From positions 124,001-188,000 of the forward strand of contig PHEY01000004.1 in assembly GCA_002841335.1 (NCBI GenBank): 64,000 bases of DNA, read 5' to 3'. This document shows positions 1 to 9,607 of this stretch, piece after piece (within the stretch, counting starts at the first letter, position 1; every line of letters starts with the position of its first letter). Source of the DNA: Actinobacteria bacterium HGW-Actinobacteria-2. GTDB taxonomy: Bacteria; Actinomycetota; Actinomycetes; Propionibacteriales; Propionibacteriaceae. The notes below the pieces were generated by a model. That model searched no databases. It saw only the letters and a program-made list of their open reading frames with translations, and was not told where the DNA came from. The translations under genes and the position numbers were made by a program.

Positions 1-1282
1 CGCCGGTATCGGCATGGTCTTTCAGCATTTCATGCTGGCCGACAACTTCACCGTGTTGGAAAACGTGGTCCTCGGCGCGGAGAAGCTGCACGGCATCGGT
101 GACGCCGCCCGCGATGAGATCCGCAGGATCTCGTCCGACTACGGCCTTCACGTCAACCCCGATGATCTGGTCGCCGACCTGGGCGTCGGTGATCGCCAGC
201 GGATCGAGATCCTCAAGGTGCTCTACCGTGGCGCCAAGATTCTGATTCTGGACGAGCCGACCGCCGTTTTGGTGCCGCAGGAAGTGAACGAACTGTTCGA
301 CCACCTGCGCGAACTGAAGTCCGAAGGCCTGACCGTCATCTTCATCTCCCACAAGTTGGACGAAGTGCTTTCGGTCGCCGACGACATCACCGTGATCCGC
401 CGCGGCACCACGGTGGCCGCGGTCAACCCCCAGGACGTCACCGCCCGTCAGCTCGCCGAGCTGATGGTGGGCTCGGAGTTGCCGTCGCCGCAGACCGAGG
501 AATCCACGGTCACCGACAAGGTGATGCTGGAGCTCGCCGGCGTCGAGCTGGCCGCCGCCGGTCGCGCCAATGTGCTGGACGGGGTCAGCCTCACCATTCA
601 CGCCGGCGAGATCCTGGGCATCGCCGGGGTCGAGGGCAATGGCCAGGCCGAACTGGTCGAAGTCATCATGGGCATGCGCCGTCCGACCGCCGGCGAGGTG
701 CGCCTGGAGGACGACGACATCACCACCTGGGGCGTGCGGGAGATCCGCGAAGCCGGGGTGGGCTACATCCCCGAAGATCGTCACCGTCACGGCCTGCTGT
801 TGGAAGCGCCGCTGTGGGAGAACATGATCCTCGGCCACCAGACCCAGGCCCCCAACATCAAGGGCCCCTTGATCGACGCCCGCGCCGCCCGCGCCGACAC
901 CCAGCGCGTGGTGACCGAGTTCGACGTGCGGACGCCGTCGATCCTGGTCACCGCAGCTTCGCTGTCGGGTGGTAATCAGCAGAAGCTGATCATCGGCCGC
1001 GAGATGAGCCATACCCCGCGCGTCCTGATCGCCGCCCACCCCACTCGAGGGGTGGACGTCGGCGCACAGGCTGCGATCTGGGACTTGATCAAACACGCCA
1101 GACGCAACGGCATGGCCGTCCTGCTGGTCTCGGCCGATCTGGAGGAACTGATGGGTCTGTCGGACACGATTCGAGTGATCCTGCGCGGCCGGTTGTCGGC
1201 CGACTTCGATCCCGACGTGGTCACCAAGGAACAGCTGGGTGCCGCCATGACCGGTGCCGACGGCTCGGAGGTACAGCGATGA
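1..1282 (+). CDS. Nucleoside/simple-sugar ABC transporter ATP-binding protein (5' truncated by window edge)
   Basis: Two ABC halves; ILILDEPTAVLVPQE, LSGGNQQKLIIGREM; reading frame open from the window edge; followed by two permeases. Confidence 0.93.
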   Translation, partial: AGIGMVFQHFMLADNFTVLENVVLGAEKLHGIGDAARDEIRRISSDYGLHVNPDDLVADLGVGDRQRIEILKVLYRGAKILILDEPTAVLVPQEVNELFDHLRELKSEGLTVIFISHKLDEVLSVADDITVIRRGTTVAAVNPQDVTARQLAELMVGSELPSPQTEESTVTDKVMLELAGVELAAAGRANVLDGVSLTIHAGEILGIAGVEGNGQAELVEVIMGMRRPTAGEVRLEDDDITTWGVREIREAGVGYIPEDRHRHGLLLEAPLWENMILGHQTQAPNIKGPLIDARAARADTQRVVTEFDVRTPSILVTAASLSGGNQQKLIIGREMSHTPRVLIAAHPTRGVDVGAQAAIWDLIKHARRNGMAVLLVSADLEELMGLSDTIRVILRGRLSADFDPDVVTKEQLGAAMTGADGSEVQR

Positions 1283-2391
1283 AGGCCGACATTCGCAAGG
1301 TCGGGCTCGCGCTCGCCGCGCCGGCGCTGGCCATTCTGGTCGCCTTGGCGCTGACCACGTTGATCCTGATTGCCGCCGGTGACCCGGTGCTGCAGGTGTG
1401 GCAGGTGCTCTTCAAGGCCCCGCTGCCGCGCCAGATCGTATCCATCATCAACGAAGCGTCCGTGCTCTACCTGTCGGCGGTCGCGGTGGCGATCGGCTTC
1501 AAGATGAACCTGTTCAACATCGGCGTCGACGGCCAGTACCGGATCGCCTCCTTCGTGGCCGCGGTCTTCGCCGGTGCCAACTTCCTGCCCGGCTGGCTGA
1601 ACATCATCGTGGCCATCCTGATCTCGATGGCGACCGGTGCGATCTGGGCTTTCATCGCCGGCTTCCTCAAGGTCGGCCGTGGAGTGTCGGAAGTGATCAG
1701 CACGATCATGCTGAACTACATCGCGACCTACCTGGTGGCCTTCTGGCTGAAGCAGGCTGCGGTGAAGGTCGAAGGCTCCAACGCCACCAGCACCGCAGTG
1801 ATCGCCCCGGACTCCCGGGTTCCCGGCATCAACCTGGATTGGCTGCTGGGCACGTCGAAGGAGATCTACGGCCTGATCTTCTTGTCGATCGCGATCGGCA
1901 TCATCTACTGGTTCGTGCTGAACAAGACTCGCTTCGGCTTCGACCTGCGCGCCACCGGTCAGTCGGAAACCGCAGCCGTGGCCAGCGGCATCAACACCAA
2001 GAAGATGGTGCTCATCTCGATGGTGATCTCTGGTGCGGCCGCCGGCCTGGTGGGCATGCCGCTGCTCTTCGGCCAGGACTACGCCTACGGCGACACCGTC
2101 CAGGCCGGTTTGGGTTTCGCCGGTCTTTCGGTGGCCCTGCTGGGACGAAACCACCCCATCGGTATGGCCTTCGCCGCCGTGCTGTGGGGCTACCTCGACC
2201 AGCTCAGTAACGGTCTACAGATCAGCGCGGGGGTCTCCGACCGGCTGGTGCTGATCATTCAGGGCATCATCGTGCTCAGCGTGGTGATCGCCTACGAGGT
2301 CGTGCGACGGGCCGGCTTGCGAATCGAGCAACGCAGGGTGGCCAACCAGTTGGCCCAAGCGGCTCCCGAAGCGAAGGCGGTGGCGGCATGA
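1279..2391 (+). CDS. ABC transporter permease (YufP/RbsC-like, nucleoside)
   Basis: Multi-TM permease; ATGA overlap with upstream ATPase. Confidence 0.92.
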   Translation: MKADIRKVGLALAAPALAILVALALTTLILIAAGDPVLQVWQVLFKAPLPRQIVSIINEASVLYLSAVAVAIGFKMNLFNIGVDGQYRIASFVAAVFAGANFLPGWLNIIVAILISMATGAIWAFIAGFLKVGRGVSEVISTIMLNYIATYLVAFWLKQAAVKVEGSNATSTAVIAPDSRVPGINLDWLLGTSKEIYGLIFLSIAIGIIYWFVLNKTRFGFDLRATGQSETAAVASGINTKKMVLISMVISGAAAGLVGMPLLFGQDYAYGDTVQAGLGFAGLSVALLGRNHPIGMAFAAVLWGYLDQLSNGLQISAGVSDRLVLIIQGIIVLSVVIAYEVVRRAGLRIEQRRVANQLAQAAPEAKAVAA

Positions 2392-3656
2392 GCAACGTGA
2401 CTCTGAGTGCAACCGTGCCGGACGTGACCGCGTCACGGCGGCGTCCGAGTTGGTACTGGCCGGCCATCATCGTCGGCTCCCTGGTGGTGATCGCCACTGT
2501 GCGGGTCGTCACCGGGGCCAACGACATCGATTCCTCCGGCGCGCTGGCGGCAGCCATCGGCCTGGCCATGCCCCTGGCGCTGGCCGGTCTGGGTGGTCTG
2601 TGGTCGGAGCGCTCCGGCGTGGTCAACATCGGTCTGGAAGGCATGATGATCGTCGGCACCTGGGGTGCGGCCTTCTTCGGGTTCTACTTCGGACCGTGGG
2701 CGGGCATCCTGGGTGCGGTGTTGATGGGGGCCATCGGTGGTGCGATTCACGCGCTGGCCACGGTCATCTTCGGCGTCGACCACATCGTCTCCGGTGTCGC
2801 GGTGAACCTGCTGGGTGCCGGTGCCGGTTCCTATCTGGCGGTGCGGACCTTCACCGGTATCCCCGGCGGTGGACCGACCCAGTCGCCGCCACTGCAGAAG
2901 TTGCCCGAGCTGTCGATCCCTGGTCTGGGCGACATCCTGCTCGGCGTGGAGAAGTCCGGGGTCTGGATGCTGGCTGATCTGGCCAGCCTGCTGCGTGCGT
3001 TGACCACCAACGTCAACGTCCTGGTGGTGATCGCGGTGATCCTGCTGGTCGGCTCGTGGTGGCTGTTGTGGCGCACCCCGTTCGGCCTGCGGTTGCGGTC
3101 TTGTGGCGAAGCTCCGCACGCGGCCGAAACCCTGGGCGTCAACGTGCTGCGGCTGAAGTTCCTGGCCGTGGTCGTCTCCGGTGCGCTGGCCGGTCTGGCC
3201 GGCGGCTTCCTGGTGTTGGTGGCCTCCAACTTGTACCGCGAGGGCCAAACCGGTGGCCGTGGCTACATCGGCCTGGCGGCGATGATCTTCGGCAACTGGC
3301 GCCCGGGTGGCCTGGCTGCGGGCGCGATGCTGTTCGGCTACACCGACGCCATCCAGCTGCGCGGTGGTGGCGACGTGATCCACGCCTACCTGCTGCCGGT
3401 CGCGCTGCTGCTGATCGGCTGGGCCGGGTGGCTGCTGATCCGCCGGGCACAGGGCAAGTCGATCGTCGGTGCCCTGTGGCGTCTCGGCCTGGCCGCTGCG
3501 GTGCTGGTCTGGTTCGCCTTCACCAAGGAAGTGCCGCCGGAGTTCACCAACATGACTCCCTACATCGCCACCTTGCTGGTGTTGGCCTTCTCGGCGCAAC
3601 GGCTGCGAATGCCGGCCGCCGACGGCCAGATCTATCGAAAGGGCGAAGCCAATTAG
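2388..3656 (+). CDS. ABC transporter permease (YufQ-like, nucleoside)
   Basis: Multi-TM; motif GLWSERSGVVNIGLEGMMIVGTWGAAFFGF typical of nucleoside permeases; ATGA overlap. Confidence 0.92.
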   Translation: MSNVTLSATVPDVTASRRRPSWYWPAIIVGSLVVIATVRVVTGANDIDSSGALAAAIGLAMPLALAGLGGLWSERSGVVNIGLEGMMIVGTWGAAFFGFYFGPWAGILGAVLMGAIGGAIHALATVIFGVDHIVSGVAVNLLGAGAGSYLAVRTFTGIPGGGPTQSPPLQKLPELSIPGLGDILLGVEKSGVWMLADLASLLRALTTNVNVLVVIAVILLVGSWWLLWRTPFGLRLRSCGEAPHAAETLGVNVLRLKFLAVVVSGALAGLAGGFLVLVASNLYREGQTGGRGYIGLAAMIFGNWRPGGLAAGAMLFGYTDAIQLRGGGDVIHAYLLPVALLLIGWAGWLLIRRAQGKSIVGALWRLGLAAAVLVWFAFTKEVPPEFTNMTPYIATLLVLAFSAQRLRMPAADGQIYRKGEAN

Positions 3657-4059
3657 CGAGGTCGACTTCGAAGCGCTGCGCGCCCGAGCCATCGAGATCT
3701 CGACTCGGGCCTACGCGCCGTACTCCCACTTCCCGGTCGGGGCCGCCGCGCTCGTCGACGACGGACGCATCGTCGCCGGCTGCAACGTGGAGAACGCCGC
3801 CTACGGGGTCGCGTTGTGCGCCGAGTGCGGCCTGGTCAGCGAGCTGATCGCCACCGGTGGCGGACGACTGGTCGCCGTCACCTGCTGCAACGGGCTGGGG
3901 GAGCGGCTGATGCCGTGTGGACGCTGCCGTCAGCTGCTGCACGAACACGGCGGCGACACCCTGCTCGTGGACACCCCACAAGGAGTGCAGCCGATGAGTC
4001 AGGTGCTCCCGCAAGCGTTCGGTCCGGCCGACATCACCCACGTCACGGAGAAGTCATGA
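3652..4059 (+). CDS. cdd: Cytidine deaminase, probable ATT start
   Basis: SEVDFEALRARAIEISTRAYAPYSHFPVGAAALVDDGRIVAGCNVENAAYGVALCAECG...MPCGRCRQLL; zinc-binding motifs intact; AAAGGG at 3638-3643 upstream of ATT at 3652. Confidence 0.88.
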   Translation: MSEVDFEALRARAIEISTRAYAPYSHFPVGAAALVDDGRIVAGCNVENAAYGVALCAECGLVSELIATGGGRLVAVTCCNGLGERLMPCGRCRQLLHEHGGDTLLVDTPQGVQPMSQVLPQAFGPADITHVTEKS

Positions 4060-5120
4060 GCGTCGATCTCGACCTGGCCCGGCGACTGCCCAAGATCGCC
4101 CTGCACGACCATCTCGACGGCGGGCTGCGTCCGGCCACGATCATCGAGTTGGCCACTGAGGTGGGCCACCAGTTGCCCGCCACCGACCCCGACGAGTTGG
4201 GTCGCTGGTTCTACTCCGCGGCCGACTCCGGCTCGCTGGTGCGTTATCTGGAGACCTTCGCCCACACCGTCGCGGTGATGCAGTCTGCTGCTGCACTCCG
4301 GCGGGTCGCCCGGGAGTTCGTCGAGGACCAAGCCGCCGACGGCGTGATCCACGCCGAAGCCCGCTGGGCCCCCGAGCAGCACCTGGCCGGCGGGCTGAGC
4401 CTGGCCGAGACCGTCGAGGCCGTCCGTGACGGGCTGGCCGAGGGCGTGGCCGCGGCTGCGGCAGCCGGACACACCATCAGCGCCACCCAGCTGGTCACTG
4501 CCATGCGGCACGTGCCGAACCCGACCACCGAGATCGCCGAGTTGGCCGAGGCCTACCGCAACGATTCGGTCGCCGGCTTCGACATCGCCGGCGCCGAGGA
4601 CGGCTTTCCGCCCACCCGGTTCGCCGCGTCGTTCGCCTACCTGCGCGACCACGACCTGCCGTTCACCATCCACGCCGGCGAGGCCGCGGGTGTGGAGTCG
4701 ATCAGGCAGGCCGTCGCCGAAGGCGCCTGGCGGATCGGCCACGGCGTCCGCCTGATCGAGGACTTCGGCGCCGACGGCACCCTGGGCGAACTGACCCAGG
4801 AGATCATGAACCGGCGGATTCCGCTGGAGGTGTCGCCGTCGTCCAACCTGCAGACCGGAATCGCCACCCAGATGAAGGATCACCCGTTCGGGCGGCTGGC
4901 CGAGGTCGGCCTCGACGTGACCATCAACTGCGACAACCGGTTGATGAGCGCCACCACCATGAGCCGCGAATTCGCCCTGGTCAGCGAAGCCTTCGACTAC
5001 GACCTGGACGACCTGGAGCAGTTCAGCCTGAACGCCGCCCACGGAGCCTTCCTGCCTGCGCCCGACCGTTTGAAGCTGGTGGAACGGGTCCGGCGCGAGT
5101 TCGCCGCGCTGCGTCACTGA
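4056..5120 (+). CDS. add: Adenosine deaminase
   Basis: LPKIALHDHLDGGLRP, FTIHAGEAAG, IGHGVRL; ATGA overlap with cdd. Confidence 0.95.
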   Translation: MSVDLDLARRLPKIALHDHLDGGLRPATIIELATEVGHQLPATDPDELGRWFYSAADSGSLVRYLETFAHTVAVMQSAAALRRVAREFVEDQAADGVIHAEARWAPEQHLAGGLSLAETVEAVRDGLAEGVAAAAAAGHTISATQLVTAMRHVPNPTTEIAELAEAYRNDSVAGFDIAGAEDGFPPTRFAASFAYLRDHDLPFTIHAGEAAGVESIRQAVAEGAWRIGHGVRLIEDFGADGTLGELTQEIMNRRIPLEVSPSSNLQTGIATQMKDHPFGRLAEVGLDVTINCDNRLMSATTMSREFALVSEAFDYDLDDLEQFSLNAAHGAFLPAPDRLKLVERVRREFAALRH

Positions 5121-5224
5121 CGTCGGTCTTTGACGCCGACCACCCACCGGGTGGTCAGGAGATGTTCACCTTCTGGTGAACTCGCGTTGCCGATCTCGGC
5201 ATCGGGGCCACCTAACGTCAAAGC

Positions 5225-6493
5225 GTGATTGAACCTGAGCGGCGAATCGGCTCGGTCGCTGTCCTTGCCGACACCGACAGCCGATGGAAGTGGGGCCTGG
5301 GGCTGGCGCGTCGCCTGAACCCCGAGGCCATCGTCGGCTTCCAGTTCGCCGGGGCGGACCTGCCCAGCGAACGCCAACTCGCCGAGGTCTCGATCAGTGC
5401 CGATGCCATCACCGAGGTCTCCACCGCAGAGCTGCTGACCACACTGGCCAGTCGCCCGGTAGACGTCCTGGTGGTGTCGTTGCCCGGGGGCGGCGTGCAG
5501 TCGATCCTGCAGCTGCTGGCGGCCAACCCACTGCCGCACCGCCCGTTGATCATCACCGGCTACGTCGGTGTGGTGTACGAGCGGATCATCGAAGGCCTGC
5601 TGCTGCGCGTCGGCGCGGACGTGATCGCGGCCAACAGCCCCCACGACCTCACCCAGTTCGCGCACACTTTGTCCGGACTCGGTGTTTCCACCGATGCCCT
5701 CACCCTCACCCGCCTGCCATTCCTGCACGGGCCGGTCTCTGCACCCCGGGACCGCTTCACCGTGACCTTCGCCGGTCAGCCCACCGTGCCGTCCAGTCGT
5801 CCGCAGCGTCGTTACTTGGTGGAGCGGCTGGCCGAACACGCCCGGCGCCACCCCGACCGGGATGTGGTGATCAAGCTGCGCAGCATGCCCGGCGAGCGCG
5901 CCACCCACACCGAGCCCTACCCCTACGACGAACTCGTTCGCGGGCTGGGCTCGGCGCGTCCGGCCAACCTCAAGGTCGTCGGCGGCGACATGGGGCAGAT
6001 GCTGAACCGCACCGACTTGCTGATCACCGTCAGCTCCACGGCGGCCGTCGAAGCCATCCATCGGGGGATCTCGACCGCGCTGTTGACCGACTTCGGTGTC
6101 CGGGAGGGGCTGGGCAACACCTACTTCATCGGCTCGGGCTGCCTGACCTCTTTCGACCAACTGGACGCCGGCCTGTTGCCGACCGCTGCGCCTGAGTGGT
6201 CCCGCGAGCACGGACTCGGCCCCCAGGACGATCCGCTGCCGGCTCGGGTCGCTGAACTGGTGGCCGCCGGCAACCTGCCGCCGGTCAGGCCGTTCTACAC
6301 GGTCAGCAATGCTCAAGCCTTCCTGCCCACCCTGCTGGCCGACTACGGCGTGGGCACCGATGGACGGCCGCTGCCGAAGCTGTCGCTGGCGCCCGGCTCG
6401 GTGCGCCGAGCAGTGCGACGCGGGGCTCGAAAGATGTACCGCCAGGGCACCGAAGTGGTCGCGCCCATGCTGCGCCGGTGGGCCGCGCTGTGA
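5225..6493 (+). CDS. Putative glycosyltransferase (DUF6716-like)
   Basis: GTG start; GT-B-like C-terminal half (DLLITVSSTAAVEAIHRGISTALLTDFG); coupled to neuA. Confidence 0.6.
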   Translation: MIEPERRIGSVAVLADTDSRWKWGLGLARRLNPEAIVGFQFAGADLPSERQLAEVSISADAITEVSTAELLTTLASRPVDVLVVSLPGGGVQSILQLLAANPLPHRPLIITGYVGVVYERIIEGLLLRVGADVIAANSPHDLTQFAHTLSGLGVSTDALTLTRLPFLHGPVSAPRDRFTVTFAGQPTVPSSRPQRRYLVERLAEHARRHPDRDVVIKLRSMPGERATHTEPYPYDELVRGLGSARPANLKVVGGDMGQMLNRTDLLITVSSTAAVEAIHRGISTALLTDFGVREGLGNTYFIGSGCLTSFDQLDAGLLPTAAPEWSREHGLGPQDDPLPARVAELVAAGNLPPVRPFYTVSNAQAFLPTLLADYGVGTDGRPLPKLSLAPGSVRRAVRRGARKMYRQGTEVVAPMLRRWAAL

Positions 6494-7647
6494 CCGCGCC
6501 GGCCGTGGCCGTGGTGCTCGCCCGAGGTGGCTCGAAGGGTGTTCCCGGAAAGAACGTCGCCAGAGTGGGTGGCGTACCGCTGGTGGCGCGGGCTGTCGCC
6601 GCGGCCCGCGCTGCCAGCGCGATCGAGGTCGTGGCGGTGTCCACCGATGACGCCGCCATCGCCGAGGCGGCTACGGCCGCAGGCGCGGTGGTGATCGACC
6701 GTCCCATCGCTCTCGCCGATGACCAGGCCAGCAGCGAGTCCGCCCTGGCCCACGCGGTGCTGGCCCTCGACCTGCCGGAGCTGCCGAGCGTCGTGGTGAT
6801 GATCCAACCCACCAGCCCGTTCATCACCTCCGCCGAACTGGACGCCCTGGTAGCCGCGATCACTGACGGCGCCGACAGTGCCTTCACCGCAGCACCCTTC
6901 CACGGCTTCGTGTGGCGGCAGGACGAGGTGGCCACCGGGGTCAACCACGACCATGCCCACCGACCCCGGCGCCAGGATCGCGAACCGGAGTGGCTGGAAA
7001 CCGGGGCGGCGTACGCGATGCGTACCGACGGCTTCCTCCAGGTCGGGCACCGCTTCTTCGGTCGGGTGCAGTTGGTGCCCACCGATCCGGACCGGGTGCT
7101 GGAGATCGACGAGCCCGCCGACCTGGCGCGCGCCCGGGCGCTGGCACCGCTGCTGGACCCGCCGGTACGTCCGCGCAGAGACGACATCGAGGCGGTCGTC
7201 CTGGACTTCGACGGTACCCAGACCGATGACCGGGCCTGGCTCGCCGCGGATGGCAGTGAACGCGTCGCGGTGCATCGCGGAGACGGTATGGGCGTTTCCG
7301 CGATGCGCCGTGCCGGGCTGCCGGTGCTGATCCTGTCCACCGAGGTGAACCCGGTGGTGGCAGCGCGGGCAGCCAAGCTCGGGGTGGAGTGCCGCCACGG
7401 CATCCGCCGCAAGGGCGAGGAACTCGCCGGATGGCTGTCCGAACGCAGCCTGAACCCTGACCGGGTTCTCTATGTGGGAAATGACGTCAACGACCTGCCG
7501 TGCTTCGGCCTGGTCGGCTGGCCGGTGGCAGTCGCCTCGGCCCAACCCGCGGTGCGAGCAGCCGCTCGCACCGTCACCACCGTGCCCGGCGGGCACGGCG
7601 CCGTCCGCGAGATCGCCTCGTGGCTGCTTGAGGAGGATCAACTATGA
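6490..7647 (+). CDS. neuA: Acylneuraminate cytidylyltransferase fused to a HAD phosphatase-like domain
   Basis: N-term VAVVLARGGSKGVPGKN; C-term VVLDFDGTQTDD, ILSTE, VGNDVNDLPC; GTGA overlap with upstream CDS. Confidence 0.88.
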   Translation: MTAPAVAVVLARGGSKGVPGKNVARVGGVPLVARAVAAARAASAIEVVAVSTDDAAIAEAATAAGAVVIDRPIALADDQASSESALAHAVLALDLPELPSVVVMIQPTSPFITSAELDALVAAITDGADSAFTAAPFHGFVWRQDEVATGVNHDHAHRPRRQDREPEWLETGAAYAMRTDGFLQVGHRFFGRVQLVPTDPDRVLEIDEPADLARARALAPLLDPPVRPRRDDIEAVVLDFDGTQTDDRAWLAADGSERVAVHRGDGMGVSAMRRAGLPVLILSTEVNPVVAARAAKLGVECRHGIRRKGEELAGWLSERSLNPDRVLYVGNDVNDLPCFGLVGWPVAVASAQPAVRAAARTVTTVPGGHGAVREIASWLLEEDQL

Positions 7648-8573
7648 GCACCATCAACCCCCGACTCCGCAGGCTCGGTGACCGCCTGGTCGGGCCCGGA
7701 CATCCCGTCTACGTGATCGGCGAGATCGGGATCAACCACAACGGCGACCTCGCCAACGCGCTGGCTCTGATCGACCACGCCAAGGCGGCCGGCATGGACG
7801 CGGTGAAGTTCCAGAAGCGCACCCCCGAGGTGTGCACCCCGCGTGACCAGTGGGAGATCGAGCGCGACACTCCCTGGGGCCGGATGACCTACCTGGAGTA
7901 CCGGCACCGCGTCGAGTTCGACGCCGAGGCCTACCGCCAGATCGACGAGTACTGCCGCGAGGTCGGCATCGACTGGTTCGCCTCCCCGTGGGACGTGGAG
8001 AGCGTCGAGTTCCTCTCGGCCTTCCACCCGGTGACCTTCAAGGTGGCCTCCGCCTGCCTGACCGACGACGCGCTGCTCACCGCGCTGCGCGAGACCGGAC
8101 GGACGGTGATCCTGTCCACCGGCATGTCGACCATGGAGCAGATCCGCCACGCGGTCGAGCTGCTGGGCAGCACCCGCACGGTGCTCATGCACGCCACCAG
8201 CACCTACCCCGCACCGGCCGAGCAGCTGAACCTGCGGATGATCAACACCCTTGCCGACGAGTACCCCAACGTACCGATCGGCTACTCCGGCCACGAGGTC
8301 GGCCTGCAGACCACGCTGTGCGCGGTGGCGCTCGGCGCCTGCATGGTCGAGCGGCACATCACCCTCGACCGGGCGATGTGGGGCTCGGACCAGGCCGCCT
8401 CGGTCGAGCCGGAGGGCATGCGTCGCCTGGTGCGTGACATCCGGGTGCTCGAATCGTCCCTGGGTGACGGCGTCAAGCAGGTCTACGACTCCGAACGCGC
8501 CGCGATGAAGAAGCTGCGTCGGGTCGCCGGGGTGGTCGCCGAGGGCCAGACGGATTCGGGGCAGGTGGCGTGA
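7644..8573 (+). CDS. neuB: N-acetylneuraminate/nonulosonate synthase family protein
   Basis: VIGEIGINHNGD, AVKFQKRTPE, GYSGHEVGLQTTLCAVALGACMVERHITLDR. Confidence 0.92.
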   Translation: MSTINPRLRRLGDRLVGPGHPVYVIGEIGINHNGDLANALALIDHAKAAGMDAVKFQKRTPEVCTPRDQWEIERDTPWGRMTYLEYRHRVEFDAEAYRQIDEYCREVGIDWFASPWDVESVEFLSAFHPVTFKVASACLTDDALLTALRETGRTVILSTGMSTMEQIRHAVELLGSTRTVLMHATSTYPAPAEQLNLRMINTLADEYPNVPIGYSGHEVGLQTTLCAVALGACMVERHITLDRAMWGSDQAASVEPEGMRRLVRDIRVLESSLGDGVKQVYDSERAAMKKLRRVAGVVAEGQTDSGQVA

Positions 8574-9607
8574 CCAGGCCGACTGTCGCGCTCGTCGAGA
8601 GCCCGGCACAGCTGCTTCACCTGCTGGAGTGGGTGCACCATGAGGACAACGCCGAGGACGTCCTGGCGGTGGTGTTGGCTCCCCGGGAGCCGACCAGCAT
8701 GGCGCAGTTGCGGACGATGCTCACCTTCGCTGAGGAGGAGGAGATCGAACTGCTCTGGCAGGAGCCGCGGCGCTCCTCGGTGGCATGGTTTCAGACGCTG
8801 GCCACGGTGGCGCCCCTGGTCAGCCAGGCGCGACGGTTGGTGATCGGAGACCCGTTCTCCGGGCTGATCCAGGCGCTGCTGGTGGCCGCTCATCCGCGCG
8901 AGGCTGTGGTCGTCGACGACGGGACCGCCACGATGGAGTTCGCCAGCCAGCTGGGGGCGCGCAAGCCGCTGCAGCGCTGGGACGCGCCCACCACGCCGCG
9001 CAGCCTGCTGCGCGCACCGCTGGCCGATCACGCCCGTCGGTTCTTCGAGGCCGAGCACGTCCGGTTGTTCACGGTGATGCCGGTGACCGGGCTACCGCCG
9101 AGCAAGACCCAGCGGCACGGCTACGACTGGACGCGGCGGCGCTTCGGCACCCCGCAGGTCGTGCCCGGCCTGGACATCATCGGGTCGTCACTGGCCGAGT
9201 CGAAGGTGGTGCGCCGCCGGGCCTACGTGACTGCGGTGAGCGCACTCGTGGCAACCGCGCAAGGGCCCTGCCGGTACCTGGCCCATCGCAAGGAGGATCC
9301 TGACAAGCTCGCCGAGATCGCTGCCCTGGGGGTGGACGTGTGCCGTCCCGAAGTCCCGGTGGAGATCGAACTGCGCCGAGGTCCGACCGCGACCCGACTG
9401 GCCAGCTTCCCGTCCTCGGTGGGCTACACCCTGCCGTTGGTGCTGGCGGGCCTGCCCACCCGGATCGAGCCGCAGTCGGTGCCGACCACGATGTTCCTTC
9501 CCGAGGTCGGGTTGGGTGCGCGACGGTTCCTGGAACGGATTGCCACCGACATGCACGTGATTGCCGGCAGTAGCGCCCGGGTGGCTCCGATCAGTGCTTT
9601 GGGGTGA
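8570..9607 (+). CDS. Putative glycosyltransferase / polysialyltransferase-like protein
   Basis: Coupled (GTGA) to neuB; C-term GYTLPLVLAGLPTRIEPQSVPTTMFLPE; call rests mainly on context. Confidence 0.45.
   Translation: MTRPTVALVESPAQLLHLLEWVHHEDNAEDVLAVVLAPREPTSMAQLRTMLTFAEEEEIELLWQEPRRSSVAWFQTLATVAPLVSQARRLVIGDPFSGLIQALLVAAHPREAVVVDDGTATMEFASQLGARKPLQRWDAPTTPRSLLRAPLADHARRFFEAEHVRLFTVMPVTGLPPSKTQRHGYDWTRRRFGTPQVVPGLDIIGSSLAESKVVRRRAYVTAVSALVATAQGPCRYLAHRKEDPDKLAEIAALGVDVCRPEVPVEIELRRGPTATRLASFPSSVGYTLPLVLAGLPTRIEPQSVPTTMFLPEVGLGARRFLERIATDMHVIAGSSARVAPISALG

Noticed and set aside
2433-3692. 419-aa - strand ORF
   Set aside because: Antisense to the ABC permease gene
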